A stretch of 64,000 nt of DNA from Acidobacteria bacterium UBA2990 (GTDB lineage Bacteria > Acidobacteriota > Vicinamibacteria > Vicinamibacterales > UBA8438): positions 70,065 to 134,064 of the forward strand of contig DEAE01000005.1 of assembly GCA_002347025.1 (NCBI GenBank). The letters run 5' to 3'. Each line of letters starts with the position of its first letter. The stretch's first letter is position 1. Position numbers and translations under genes: made by a program. This document shows, one piece after another, positions 33,657 through 41,945 of the stretch. The notes beneath the pieces were generated by a model. The model was not told the origin of the DNA, made no database searches, and saw only the letters and a list, made by a program, of their open reading frames with translations.

Positions 33657-34424
33657 GTGAAGCGAATCGATCTTAATAGTGACGTTGGGGAGTCGTTTGG
33701 CCCCTATAAGAAAGGCGAAGATGAAGGGCTTCTGCCTTATGTCACATCTGCAAATGTGGCCTGTGGGTTCCACAGTGGAGACCCTTCGGTGATGCGGAAG
33801 ACTGTTGGCCTAGCAGTGTCTGGTGGCGTTGCACTTGGAGCCCACCCAGGGTTCTCTGATCTAATGGGTTTTGGTCGGAGAGAGCTTGGGATTGGCGTGC
33901 GGGAGATTGAGGATATTGTCGTTTACCAGATAGGTGCCCTTGCAGGGGTGGCACTAGCTCAAAATGCTCAATTACAACATGTTAAGCCCCATGGGGCCCT
34001 TTACAACATGGCAGCTCGTGATCGAGCAGTGGCTGATGCGGTGGCCCGTGCGATTCTTGCAGTCGATGATTCCCTGATTTTGTTTGGTTTGTCGGGGTCC
34101 TTGCTTCTTGATGCTGGTGAGGCGGCTGGGTTACGGACGGCTGCTGAGGTGTTTGCAGACCGAGCCTACCTGTCTGATGGGTCGCTTGTACCGCGTGATC
34201 AACCGGATGCCGTTATCGTTGACCCGACTGAGGTCCGAGAGCGGGCATTGCGTTTGGTTGAAGATGGTTCAGTCGTTACTCAGGGCGGAGATGTCCTCGA
34301 AGTTCGCCGAGACACGATTTGCATACATGGGGATACACCTGCAGCCGGCGAATTGGCTGCTGGTGTCCGGAGCAGCCTTGAGAATGCTGGAATTCAAGTC
34401 ATTTCACTCAATACAAGAACCTAG
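33657..34424 (+). CDS. pxpA: LamB/YcsF family protein, 5-oxoprolinase subunit A
   Basis: A 255-residue cytoplasmic protein of normal length, started at GTG 33657. Signatures are DLNSDVGESFG at the N-terminus, VTSANVACGFHSGDP, HPGFSDLMGFGRRE and VKPHGALYNMAA, all hallmark blocks. With PxpB and PxpC it makes an ATP-dependent 5-oxoprolinase that opens pyroglutamate to glutamate. The usual pxpB/pxpC partners are absent on either side, so they must be elsewhere or this is an orphan subunit. Confidence 0.92.
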   Translation: MKRIDLNSDVGESFGPYKKGEDEGLLPYVTSANVACGFHSGDPSVMRKTVGLAVSGGVALGAHPGFSDLMGFGRRELGIGVREIEDIVVYQIGALAGVALAQNAQLQHVKPHGALYNMAARDRAVADAVARAILAVDDSLILFGLSGSLLLDAGEAAGLRTAAEVFADRAYLSDGSLVPRDQPDAVIVDPTEVRERALRLVEDGSVVTQGGDVLEVRRDTICIHGDTPAAGELAAGVRSSLENAGIQVISLNTRT

Positions 34425-34507
34425 TTCTTGGCACAAGGATTACGCCGTTGTCGAGATGAAGTGATGATCGAAGGTTTAGGGTTGATGGCTTCACTCCGCC
34501 ATTGGGT

Positions 34508-34891
34508 TCAATGGACAGTGTATGGTTCGCTCAGTGCGAATTCTGCAATTTCTGCGTCGAACGTTGTGCCGTCACTGGTCGCCATTTGATATGACCCTCG
34601 CATCGATCCGAACGGTGTCCGAAGGGGGCAGCCTGAGGTGTATTCAAAAGCCTGTCCTGGTGCTAGAACTGGCTGGTTCCCTACGACGCCAGGTCCCTTT
34701 ACCTCCTCTACCTCGTTTGACCCGTCGGTGATGATCCAGTGCCGACTGATCAGCTGGACAGGCTCGCTTCCTTCGTTCACGATGCGCACGGTGTAGGTGA
34801 AGAACCATTGATTACGCTTGGGCTCAGCGTGGGAGAACTGAGTTTTGACTGCGACTCGGATCCCCTTCGTGACTGTCTCGGAGGTGTGCAT
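34508..34891 (-). CDS. apaG: ApaG domain protein
   Basis: A 127-residue fibronectin-III-like protein, the normal ApaG length. The ATG at 34891 is chosen from the family alignment; the frame runs on to 35020 with unrelated sequence. Motifs are GIRVAVKTQF, FFTYTVRIVNEG, QLISRHWIITDG, VKGPGVVGNQPVLAPGQAFEYTSG and GSMRGSYQM. ApaG is linked to Co2+ resistance and dinucleotide-phosphate metabolism in enterobacteria; its biochemical role is unsettled. It is divergent from aat. Confidence 0.92.
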   Translation of the reverse strand: MHTSETVTKGIRVAVKTQFSHAEPKRNQWFFTYTVRIVNEGSEPVQLISRHWIITDGSNEVEEVKGPGVVGNQPVLAPGQAFEYTSGCPLRTPFGSMRGSYQMATSDGTTFDAEIAEFALSEPYTVH

Positions 34892-35019
34892 ACTGCTCTT
34901 TCGCATCAGGTCTCCCGCGAATTGGTAGTGCTCTTGTAGCAGATAGAGAGTGGGATGGCGACCCTCCTCACCTGTATATAGTAAACGGTGATGCTTACCG
35001 GATGGTCTTGAGATGTTCA

Positions 35020-35622
35020 ATGATTTCGATTGAGACTCTGCTTGGTGGTTATAGGACCGGCTATTTCCCCATGGCAGTCAATGGGGGGGTTCGTTGGTTT
35101 TCTCCAGGTCAGCGTGGGGTCATACCTCTGGATCGATTTCATACGACCAGACGCTTGGGGAGAATGTTGCGTCAGGGACGGTTTCGATGCACCGTTAATC
35201 AGGCTTTTCATGATGTCGTGTTGGCATGTGCGTCGCGAGCAGATCCTAAGGGCAACTGGATTGACCAAGAAATTGTTGAAAGCTACTGTGCTCTTCATAA
35301 CGCAGGCTATGCCCACTCGGTTGAGGTTTGGGATAGCAACCAGCTGGTTGGGGGCCTTTATGGAGTTGGTCTACGAGGAGCCTTCTTTGGCGAGTCGATG
35401 TTTCACCGTGCTAGGGACGCCTCAAAGGTTGCACTGTGCCATCTGGTGTATCGGTTGCGCGCAAGGGGATATCACCTTCTGGATGTGCAGTGGGTTACCC
35501 CACATCTTCAGCAGTTTGGTGCCATTGAAATTTCGAGAGCCAGGTTCTTGGACATACTGGACGACAGCATGAGGCACGATTGTGAGTTCGTTGGGTCCGA
35601 ATTTCGTCAGGGCGCTGAGTAA
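35020..35622 (+). CDS. aat: leucyl/phenylalanyl-tRNA-protein transferase
   Basis: A 200-residue enzyme that adds Leu or Phe to N-terminal Arg/Lys of proteins for ClpS-ClpAP degradation (N-end rule). Motifs are LLGGYRTGYFPM, WFSPGQRGVIPL, ADPKGNWID, SVEVWD, LVGGLYGVGLRGAFFGESMF and LLDVQWVTPHLQQFGA. The short form lacking the long enterobacterial N-terminus is common outside gamma-proteobacteria. The ATG at 35020 matches the family start; 35002 is also possible. Its 3' end overlaps the convergent M28 gene by 16 bases. Confidence 0.93.
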   Translation: MISIETLLGGYRTGYFPMAVNGGVRWFSPGQRGVIPLDRFHTTRRLGRMLRQGRFRCTVNQAFHDVVLACASRADPKGNWIDQEIVESYCALHNAGYAHSVEVWDSNQLVGGLYGVGLRGAFFGESMFHRARDASKVALCHLVYRLRARGYHLLDVQWVTPHLQQFGAIEISRARFLDILDDSMRHDCEFVGSEFRQGAE

Positions 35623-37241
35623 GCTGGGCGGTCGAGGGATTCCGCAAGGTTCCAACTCAATTGATGCACCATCTTGACGATGCGTGTCATCTTCTCATAG
35701 CGGAGTTTATCGGGTTGATCTCGCTCGGTGTGGTAGTCAGGATGTAACCCAGTGTGAATAAAGAGGGCCGGAACCTTGTTGTAGAGGAACGGCCATTGGT
35801 CGCTGCGGCGGAGTAAATTCGAGTCGTTGTTGTCATAACGAAACTTTAATTCTAGTTTGGTAGTTGCGTTGGCCTGTACGGCAGCAAGGCGAAGGTCTGG
35901 TGAACGGCTGTAGCCAAGGATGTTAACGGCATTGCGGTTGGCAGCTGCAGTTTGGGGTTCAAGTCCCCGAAAGCGTCGTCCACCGGCATCAGGAATTTCT
36001 TCGTCTCGGCCGATCATGTCCATGTTAAGAACGGCGACCGTGTGGGCAAGGGGGTGTAAAGGATTTTGTGCGTATGCCCAGGCCCCAAGAAGCCCCTGCT
36101 CCTCTGAATTCCATGCTGCAAATAGAATAGACCTCTCAGGTCGAGAGCCCTCCATCAATGCATGCTTGTAGGCATCAGCAATTTCCAAAAGGCCGGCTAT
36201 GCCCGATGCATTGTCATCGGCTCCATTAAAAATTCGTTCGCCGATTTTTCCATCGTGGTCATAGTGGGCTGTGATGATGATCCATTCATTCTTACGTTTT
36301 GGGTGCGTACCTTCCACGAGTCCGACAACGTTGCGATTCGGTATTCTCTGACGAAACACAGATGTGGTTATTTCGACGCTTAATCGATCCAAAACGATGG
36401 CGTCTGCCCCTCCATGACGTTCTGCAGAGGTCGAGAGTGCTTCAAATGAGTGTCCCGCTGCGGCGGAAATACTTTCGGTTAGTTCAGCTGAAATTTGGAT
36501 CACTGGTATTCGAACGGCTTCAGTCCAGTCAGCTAGCTGGTAACGAACTCGTCTGGTCGTTTGGGGTGGCCAGGCAGATCGCATCGGTCTGCTGGGTCCA
36601 CGGCGTCCCGGATGGTTGTGCAGGTCTGGTGCCACCATTACTGCCACGGCGCCCCGTGCTTGTGCCGCCAGAATCTTCCGTACGAGTCTAGATTCTTCGG
36701 AGGATACGGTTCCGTCGAATGGGCTCTGCGGGGAGAATTCTTCAGGCTCATGAGCCAACATCAGTGCGACAGCGCCTTCGAGGTTGCCCGATTGGTAGTC
36801 ATCGTGGTTCAGCGTGGCTGCTGAGATGCCGAAGCCGACAAAGACAATCCGACCTACCGCTGTGCTACTAGCGCTTGTAGGGTCTGGGTAAAAGTCTCCA
36901 CCGAGTGTAGGGTTTAGGCTAGGGACTCCGGATATGTGCAAGGTGTTTCCATTCTGCATCCGTGTTGTGACGAGGTTGAAGCGGTGGTAATAAGTGTCAT
37001 CATTACCGATGGGCGTGAGGCCAAGCTCACCGAATCGAGAGGCAATGAACTCTGCTGCTTGGTGGTTGCCTGTGGTTTCGGTCAGACGACCTTCTAGGAG
37101 GTCGCTGGCCAGAAACTTAACGTCGGCTTCAAGATCATTGGTACGGATCGAGTGATTGCCTGGAGCTGTAGTGGGCTCTTGAGCTTCAATCGCTGGAGTC
37201 GGTAAGCATACTAACGCTGTAAACAGCCAACCAAATTTCAT
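35607..37241 (-). CDS. secreted M28-family zinc peptidase
   Basis: A 544-residue exported aminopeptidase-like enzyme with a signal peptide (LFTALVCLPTPAIEA). A PA domain insert lies around residues 100-270. M28 ligands are ITAHYDHDG, NGADDNASG, WNSEEQGLLG, LNMDMIGRDE and the late His in HTGLHPDYHTERDQPDKL. It lacks the PDZ tail of the M28 protein at 879-2726, so the two are paralogues with different accessory parts. It is divergent from the amidase gene 87 bases away. Confidence 0.87.
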   Translation of the reverse strand: MKFGWLFTALVCLPTPAIEAQEPTTAPGNHSIRTNDLEADVKFLASDLLEGRLTETTGNHQAAEFIASRFGELGLTPIGNDDTYYHRFNLVTTRMQNGNTLHISGVPSLNPTLGGDFYPDPTSASSTAVGRIVFVGFGISAATLNHDDYQSGNLEGAVALMLAHEPEEFSPQSPFDGTVSSEESRLVRKILAAQARGAVAVMVAPDLHNHPGRRGPSRPMRSAWPPQTTRRVRYQLADWTEAVRIPVIQISAELTESISAAAGHSFEALSTSAERHGGADAIVLDRLSVEITTSVFRQRIPNRNVVGLVEGTHPKRKNEWIIITAHYDHDGKIGERIFNGADDNASGIAGLLEIADAYKHALMEGSRPERSILFAAWNSEEQGLLGAWAYAQNPLHPLAHTVAVLNMDMIGRDEEIPDAGGRRFRGLEPQTAAANRNAVNILGYSRSPDLRLAAVQANATTKLELKFRYDNNDSNLLRRSDQWPFLYNKVPALFIHTGLHPDYHTERDQPDKLRYEKMTRIVKMVHQLSWNLAESLDRPAYSAP

Positions 37242-37328
37242 AGGTTTGACATTCTAATGCCACTAGGGGTTCACGAGATACGTTGGACCGTGTTATACGA
37301 TGGCTGGACGATTAACCGGAGAAGCTAC

Positions 37329-39239
37329 ATGAGAACGAATACAAGCAGTGCTCGTCCCTTGGGTTGCTGGCTTTGTCTGACCTTTGCGAGCTTGGTGGCC
37401 GGTTGTGGGGGGGGGGGCGTGCCGCCTGACGATATTGGATTTGAGGTCATGGAGAGGTCCATCGCAGAGCTAGCTTCGTCGCTTGATGCAGGTGAGGTGA
37501 CGTCTCGTGAACTCGTTGAGGCCTACCTTGATCGGATCGAAGCCTATGATCAGCGGGGACCGGCTCTGAATGCCATTGTTTATGTAAACCCCAATGCTGC
37601 TGACATTGCCGATAAACTCGACGCTGAGCGAGCGGCTGGGCAATTGCGTGGGGTGCTCCATGGCATTCCGGTCGTAGTAAAGGACAACTATGACACTGCG
37701 GATATGCCTACGAGTGCTGGCGCTATCGGGTTGGCTACCTCGTTTCCGACGGATGATGCTTTTCAGGTGAGACAATTGCGAGCTGCGGGCGCGATAGTTA
37801 TCGGAAAGACTAACATGCATGAACTAGCTCGTGGCATTACAACCGTCAGCTCGCTCACTGGACAAACAAGAAATCCATATGACCCTACCCGTAATCCGGG
37901 GGGCTCAAGTGGCGGGACCGGTGCAGCGGTAGCAGCCAGTTTTGCTGCTGTCGGAATGGGTAGTGACACCTGCGGTTCGATTAGGATTCCGTCAGCACAT
38001 CATGCCTTGGTCGGGTTGCGTGGAACCAGAGGGTTAGCCAGTGGTGACGGGATCATCCCCTTGTCTACTACCCAAGATATTGGTGGGCCGCTAGCTCGGT
38101 CGGTCCATGATCTGGCTATAGCCCTTGATGCTACGGTTGGCTTTGACCCTGCTGACGAAGTCACCGGGCGGACTGAAGGTCGTCTCCCTTCAAGTTTCAC
38201 TGATGCGCTTGACGCTGAAGCCCTCCGAGGCGCCAGAGTGGCAGTGCTGGAGGAATTAGTTGGGGACGAGCCAGCTGAACAGCCAGTGCGATCTGTGATT
38301 GAGGCGGCTGTTGAGGAGATGACGGCTCAAGGTGCAGAGGTGGTGGAGATAGGCGAGACGGATCTGACGGGTTTGCTTCAAGATGCTTCGGTTATAGGTC
38401 TTGAATTCAAATTTGATTTTGATAATTACTTGAGTGAGACGCCAGCTGCATATGTTCGCTCATTGTCAGAGCTGATCGAGTTAGGACTCTATCATCAGGT
38501 GGTGGATGCTGGAATCCGAAGGTCGGAACGTGTGGAAAGTCTCGATACCGACGAATACCGCGAGCGACTAGCAAAGCGGGATGTGGTTCAAGCCGCCGTA
38601 GAGGCTCTGCTGGATGAGCACGCACTGACGGCTTTGATCTACCCCACGATTCGACAGACTGCCAGGCCCATCGGCGAGGCGCAGCGCGGTAGTAATTGTG
38701 CCCTAAGTGCGATTTCGGGCCTCCCAGCGATCACGTTCCCGGCCGGATACGCAGATGACGGTTTACCGGTTGGACTCGAAATGATAGGTCGCGAGTTCGG
38801 TGAGTTTGATCTGATTCGGTTAGCTTATGCTTTCGAACGGGCAACCCGCCACCGGCAGTCTCCGTACAGCACCCCGAGCCTCATCACTCCTCCTCGGCCG
38901 GTGTCCATCGATATTGAACAGGTTTTTGAGCAAACGGGCCTGAAAGCACAATTCACGTTGGATAGGGAGCGTCGGGAGCTCGCGTTTGCCGTGTCTATTC
39001 ATGGGGTTCTCGACAACCAGGTGCTTTTTACCCACATTCACCGGATTGTCTCTGGTGGTGCTCATGGGCCAGTCCTACATTTGCTGGGCGGTCGTGGCCA
39101 ATCTCGAGTTTCTGGCCGGCTGCCCCTTTCAGCCCGTGATTTGAATGATCTGCTGGCCGGAAACCTGTATGTTGATGTTCATACGAACAAGAATCTGTTA
39201 GGGCTGGCAGCACCGCTGTCGTGGCCAGTCGAGGATTGA
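37329..39239 (+). CDS. lipoprotein amidase-signature enzyme with C-terminal CHRD-like domain
   Basis: A 636-residue lipoprotein. The ATG at 37329 gives a lipobox (SLVAGC, Cys26) followed by four Gly coded by an 11-G run; the frame also extends to 37257. The amidase triad is visible with the family spacing: Lys118 (VVVKDNYDT), Ser193 in PGGSSGG and Ser217 in DTCGSIRIP. The roughly 110 residues after the amidase fold resemble a CHRD domain: VLFTHIHRIVSGGAHGPVL, then LNDLLAGNLYVDVHT. CHRD domains were first seen in chordin and in bacterial surface proteins. Fusion to an amidase is unusual to me. It probably hydrolyses amides at the cell surface. Confidence 0.82.
   Translation: MRTNTSSARPLGCWLCLTFASLVAGCGGGGVPPDDIGFEVMERSIAELASSLDAGEVTSRELVEAYLDRIEAYDQRGPALNAIVYVNPNAADIADKLDAERAAGQLRGVLHGIPVVVKDNYDTADMPTSAGAIGLATSFPTDDAFQVRQLRAAGAIVIGKTNMHELARGITTVSSLTGQTRNPYDPTRNPGGSSGGTGAAVAASFAAVGMGSDTCGSIRIPSAHHALVGLRGTRGLASGDGIIPLSTTQDIGGPLARSVHDLAIALDATVGFDPADEVTGRTEGRLPSSFTDALDAEALRGARVAVLEELVGDEPAEQPVRSVIEAAVEEMTAQGAEVVEIGETDLTGLLQDASVIGLEFKFDFDNYLSETPAAYVRSLSELIELGLYHQVVDAGIRRSERVESLDTDEYRERLAKRDVVQAAVEALLDEHALTALIYPTIRQTARPIGEAQRGSNCALSAISGLPAITFPAGYADDGLPVGLEMIGREFGEFDLIRLAYAFERATRHRQSPYSTPSLITPPRPVSIDIEQVFEQTGLKAQFTLDRERRELAFAVSIHGVLDNQVLFTHIHRIVSGGAHGPVLHLLGGRGQSRVSGRLPLSARDLNDLLAGNLYVDVHTNKNLLGLAAPLSWPVED
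37407..37417 (+). repeat. 11-G homopolymer within the lipoprotein signal region
   Basis: Eleven consecutive G directly follow the TGT codon of the lipidated Cys26 of the amidase. Slippage by one or two bases would shut the reading frame off. Such tracts mediate phase variation in some bacteria and also cause sequencing errors. Confidence 0.6.
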
Positions 39240-39366
39240 AGGTTCGGCAGGACCGCCTGACCATAAGAACAATGTTTGTTTGACCCTCGTACCGAATGCA
39301 GATGTAGTGGTAGGGCTTAGCCCCGTAGTTGGAGATTGGCAGGTTGCTGTCGAAGCAAAAGGTCAT

Positions 39367-40908
39367 CTATGGTTGTAATGACAGTCCTGCCCCAGGACCC
39401 ACGGGTAGGCCCAGCCACATCCATATAACGAGTAGTACCGACCAGCATGCGAGAAATGCTAGCGTGTAAGGCAGCATGGTGGCTACAACGGTGCCAATGC
39501 CAGAGCGATTGTCGTAGCGCTCGAAGAAAGCGACGATAAGGGCGAAGTAGGACATCATTGGCGCGATGATGTTGGATGTGCTGTCGCCAATTCGATAAGC
39601 AGTTTGGGTCAATTCCGGAGAATATCCAAGCAACATAAACATGGGGACGAAGATTGGAGCCATGATTGCCCACTTCGCGGAAGCGCTGCCCATAAAGAGA
39701 TTAATGAATGCAGACAGCAGTACGAAGCTAACCATTAGCGGGATGCCTCCGAGTCCTGAGCTGCGGAGCCCTTCGGCCCCTTTGACTGCCATGATTAGAC
39801 CGAGATTGGTCCAGTTGAAATAGGCCACAAACTGGGCTGCGAAAAATACCAACACAAGGTATGTCCCAAGGGTGCTGATTGTCTTGCCCATGCCGTTCAT
39901 GACATCTGTGTCGTTTCGGAACACGCCGACAACTGCGCCATACGTGATTCCTACGACGGTGCCTCCCAGGAAGATGAATGCCACGATACCTGATAGAAAC
40001 GGCGATCTAAGCAAGCCACCGGTGTCCGGGTTGCGTAGGAACCCCTCTGTGGGCACCGTGCCCCAGAGTAAGAACGCAACGAAGATGGCTACTGCTAGCA
40101 GGGTGTAGGCAAGGCCACGTTTCTCGACAGAAGTAAGTTCTTGTAAGACTTCAGGTTGGTCCTCGTTATCACTTCCCTTGTAGGGTCCGAGTCTGGGGAT
40201 TACGATTCGTTCAGTTACCCAGGTGCCAACGCCTGCTACCATGAATGTGGATGCGGTCATAAAGTAGTAGTTGGCGGCTGCGTTAACCCGGTAACCGTCG
40301 TCAACTATCCGAGCTGCCTCCTCAGATAGACCCGCCAGAAGTGGGTCTACTGTGCCTAACAACAGATTAGCGCTGTAACCACCTGAAACCCCTGCGAAGG
40401 CGGCTGCTAGGCCAGCGATAGGATGTCGCCCTGCTCCTAAGAAGATGATGCCACCGAGCGGAACCAGCAAGACGTAGCCGATCTCACTGGCAGTGTTCGA
40501 TAGTACGCCAGCTAACACGATCACAAAGGTGAGCAACCGTTTTGGAGCTGAGAGTACAAGGAGTCGCAGTGCTGCGCCGATGAGGCCACTGCTCTCCATG
40601 ACGCCGATGCCGAGCATGGCTACTAGAACCGTGCCGAGTGGGGCAAAGCTCGTGAAGTTGGTTACCATCTCAGTCAAGATACGGTGCAGGCCTTGAACTG
40701 TAGCTAAGCTCACAGGCTGAATCAGTTCTCCGGTTCCGGGATGGATCACTTCGAGCTCAGCTTTGGCAGCGATAGCTGAAATAACGACAGTGAGACCGGC
40801 CAAAATAGCAAATAGTGTGCCTGGGTGAGGGAGGGTATTACCCCCGCGTTCAACGGCGGAAAGGAAGACGGTCAGCGCTCGGCGTAGAACCTCTGTGCGT
40901 TGCCTCAT
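39367..40908 (-). CDS. AbgT-family transporter (p-aminobenzoyl-glutamate type)
   Basis: A 513-residue inner-membrane protein with about eleven hydrophobic segments. Family blocks seen are NTLPHPGTLFAILAGL, FAPLGTVLVAMLGIGVMESSGL, SNTASEIGYVLLVPLGG, and later SGLGGIPLMVSFVLLSAFIN and SASAKWAIMAPIFVPMF. AbgT proteins import p-aminobenzoyl-glutamate or export sulfonamide-type drugs. It is convergent with the amidase gene and close to two peptidase genes, which fits uptake or release of amide-linked glutamate products. Confidence 0.9.
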   Translation of the reverse strand: MRQRTEVLRRALTVFLSAVERGGNTLPHPGTLFAILAGLTVVISAIAAKAELEVIHPGTGELIQPVSLATVQGLHRILTEMVTNFTSFAPLGTVLVAMLGIGVMESSGLIGAALRLLVLSAPKRLLTFVIVLAGVLSNTASEIGYVLLVPLGGIIFLGAGRHPIAGLAAAFAGVSGGYSANLLLGTVDPLLAGLSEEAARIVDDGYRVNAAANYYFMTASTFMVAGVGTWVTERIVIPRLGPYKGSDNEDQPEVLQELTSVEKRGLAYTLLAVAIFVAFLLWGTVPTEGFLRNPDTGGLLRSPFLSGIVAFIFLGGTVVGITYGAVVGVFRNDTDVMNGMGKTISTLGTYLVLVFFAAQFVAYFNWTNLGLIMAVKGAEGLRSSGLGGIPLMVSFVLLSAFINLFMGSASAKWAIMAPIFVPMFMLLGYSPELTQTAYRIGDSTSNIIAPMMSYFALIVAFFERYDNRSGIGTVVATMLPYTLAFLACWSVLLVIWMWLGLPVGPGAGLSLQP

Positions 40909-41085
40909 GGCGTGCTATCGTATCTTTCGTTGCTTGGGTTTGGCTAGTAATGCTCATGAGACTTAAGCCTTCTCATGGGAGGTTCAGGTTTTTTCTTGGT
41001 GGTGATGTCGCTCAAGGTACTGCCCGCTCTTGTACGAGCGAAATGTTCGGTTCATTTGTTTGCTAAGGATTGTCTTGTGGAGAAA

Positions 41086-41484
41086 ATGAATGACGACCTC
41101 GATCCGGAGATTTTGGTCAGCCAGCGTCGGGTTGCGGCTGTGGTTGGTGTCACTGAGGCAAAGCGTCACATTTTGCTCTGTTGCGATCAAACCAAACCGA
41201 AGTGCTGCGACCGTGAGCGTGGATTGGTTGCTTGGAATTACCTAAAGCGTCGTCTGCGTGAGCTAGGACTTTCCGAGCGAGGAGGGGTACTGCGGACTAA
41301 GGCAAACTGTCTTAGGGTCTGCGAGGGGGGACCCGTTGCGGTCGTGTACCCGGAGGGTGTGTGGTACGGAGGTTGCGATCCGAAGGTACTTGAAAAGATT
41401 ATTAAGGAGCATCTCATTGAGGGACGAATTGTAGAAGAGGCCTACATTTTGACACAGCCATTACAGAAGGCAGGACTACGGTAA
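41086..41484 (+). CDS. thioredoxin-like [2Fe-2S] ferredoxin-domain protein
   Basis: A 132-residue soluble protein. The ATG at 41086 is preceded by GGAGAAA; longer in-frame starts add no family sequence. The core matches the thioredoxin-fold ferredoxin family of cyanobacteria and others: RHILLCCDQTKPKCCD, LRTKANCLRVCEGGPVAVVYPEGVWYGGC, with Cys spaced to bind a [2Fe-2S] cluster. Its partner is unknown. It stands alone between the AbgT gene and a long gap. Confidence 0.85.
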   Translation: MNDDLDPEILVSQRRVAAVVGVTEAKRHILLCCDQTKPKCCDRERGLVAWNYLKRRLRELGLSERGGVLRTKANCLRVCEGGPVAVVYPEGVWYGGCDPKVLEKIIKEHLIEGRIVEEAYILTQPLQKAGLR

Positions 41485-41945
41485 GAGTTAAGCAGTGGTT
41501 GGCCAAAATCTTCTCGCTTATTCTGTATCAGACTGGTGACCATGGGTTCGATGGCCGTGGCTTGTGGCCATTTAACCGGTCGTGGTGGAAGTAGCGGTAT
41601 TTGGCCGTGCTATCGCGCTGACTGCTTCCAGATTACTGAAAACGTCTTCTCGGGTTGCTACTAGCAAGTGAGGTGGTCGAATCAGAGTGCCTCTGTGTGG
41701 GCACATCACACTTGGAGCCGCCCATGAATTTGTAGGCGAGATAGTGGCCAATCGTGCTGGCCAATCTGGCTGTCTAGAGGGCACATGAGCTATTAGTCTT
41801 ACAAGTCTGGATTAGCAACCCGGCCACCACCACGTTGGCGCGAATAAGGCTTTCTGAGCGTTTGACAATAACTGGTGGTGGTGGCTAATGTTGACTAGTA
41901 AGGTAGGTTTTGTTGGGGTTTAGCTTCAGCCCGTAGGATCGAATT
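41485..41945. other. 461-base gene-free region
   Basis: I saw no convincing gene. It holds an 11-base inverted repeat (41823-41885) and a TTGACA hexamer at 41862-41867 with a weak -10-like CTAATG 17 bases on, 55 bases before the lyase gene. Confidence 0.5.
41823..41885. repeat. 11-bp perfect inverted repeat, 41-base spacer
   Basis: Arms at 41823-41833 and 41875-41885 are exact complements (GCCACCACCAC type). The right arm lies in the spacer of a possible TTGACA promoter. It could form a long-loop hairpin or hold paired regulator sites. Confidence 0.45.

Noticed and set aside
41572..41784. 70-codon minus-strand frame with a CPHRG motif
   Set aside because: It has no ribosome site, no recognisable domain and low-complexity ends; it lies in a gene-free gap.
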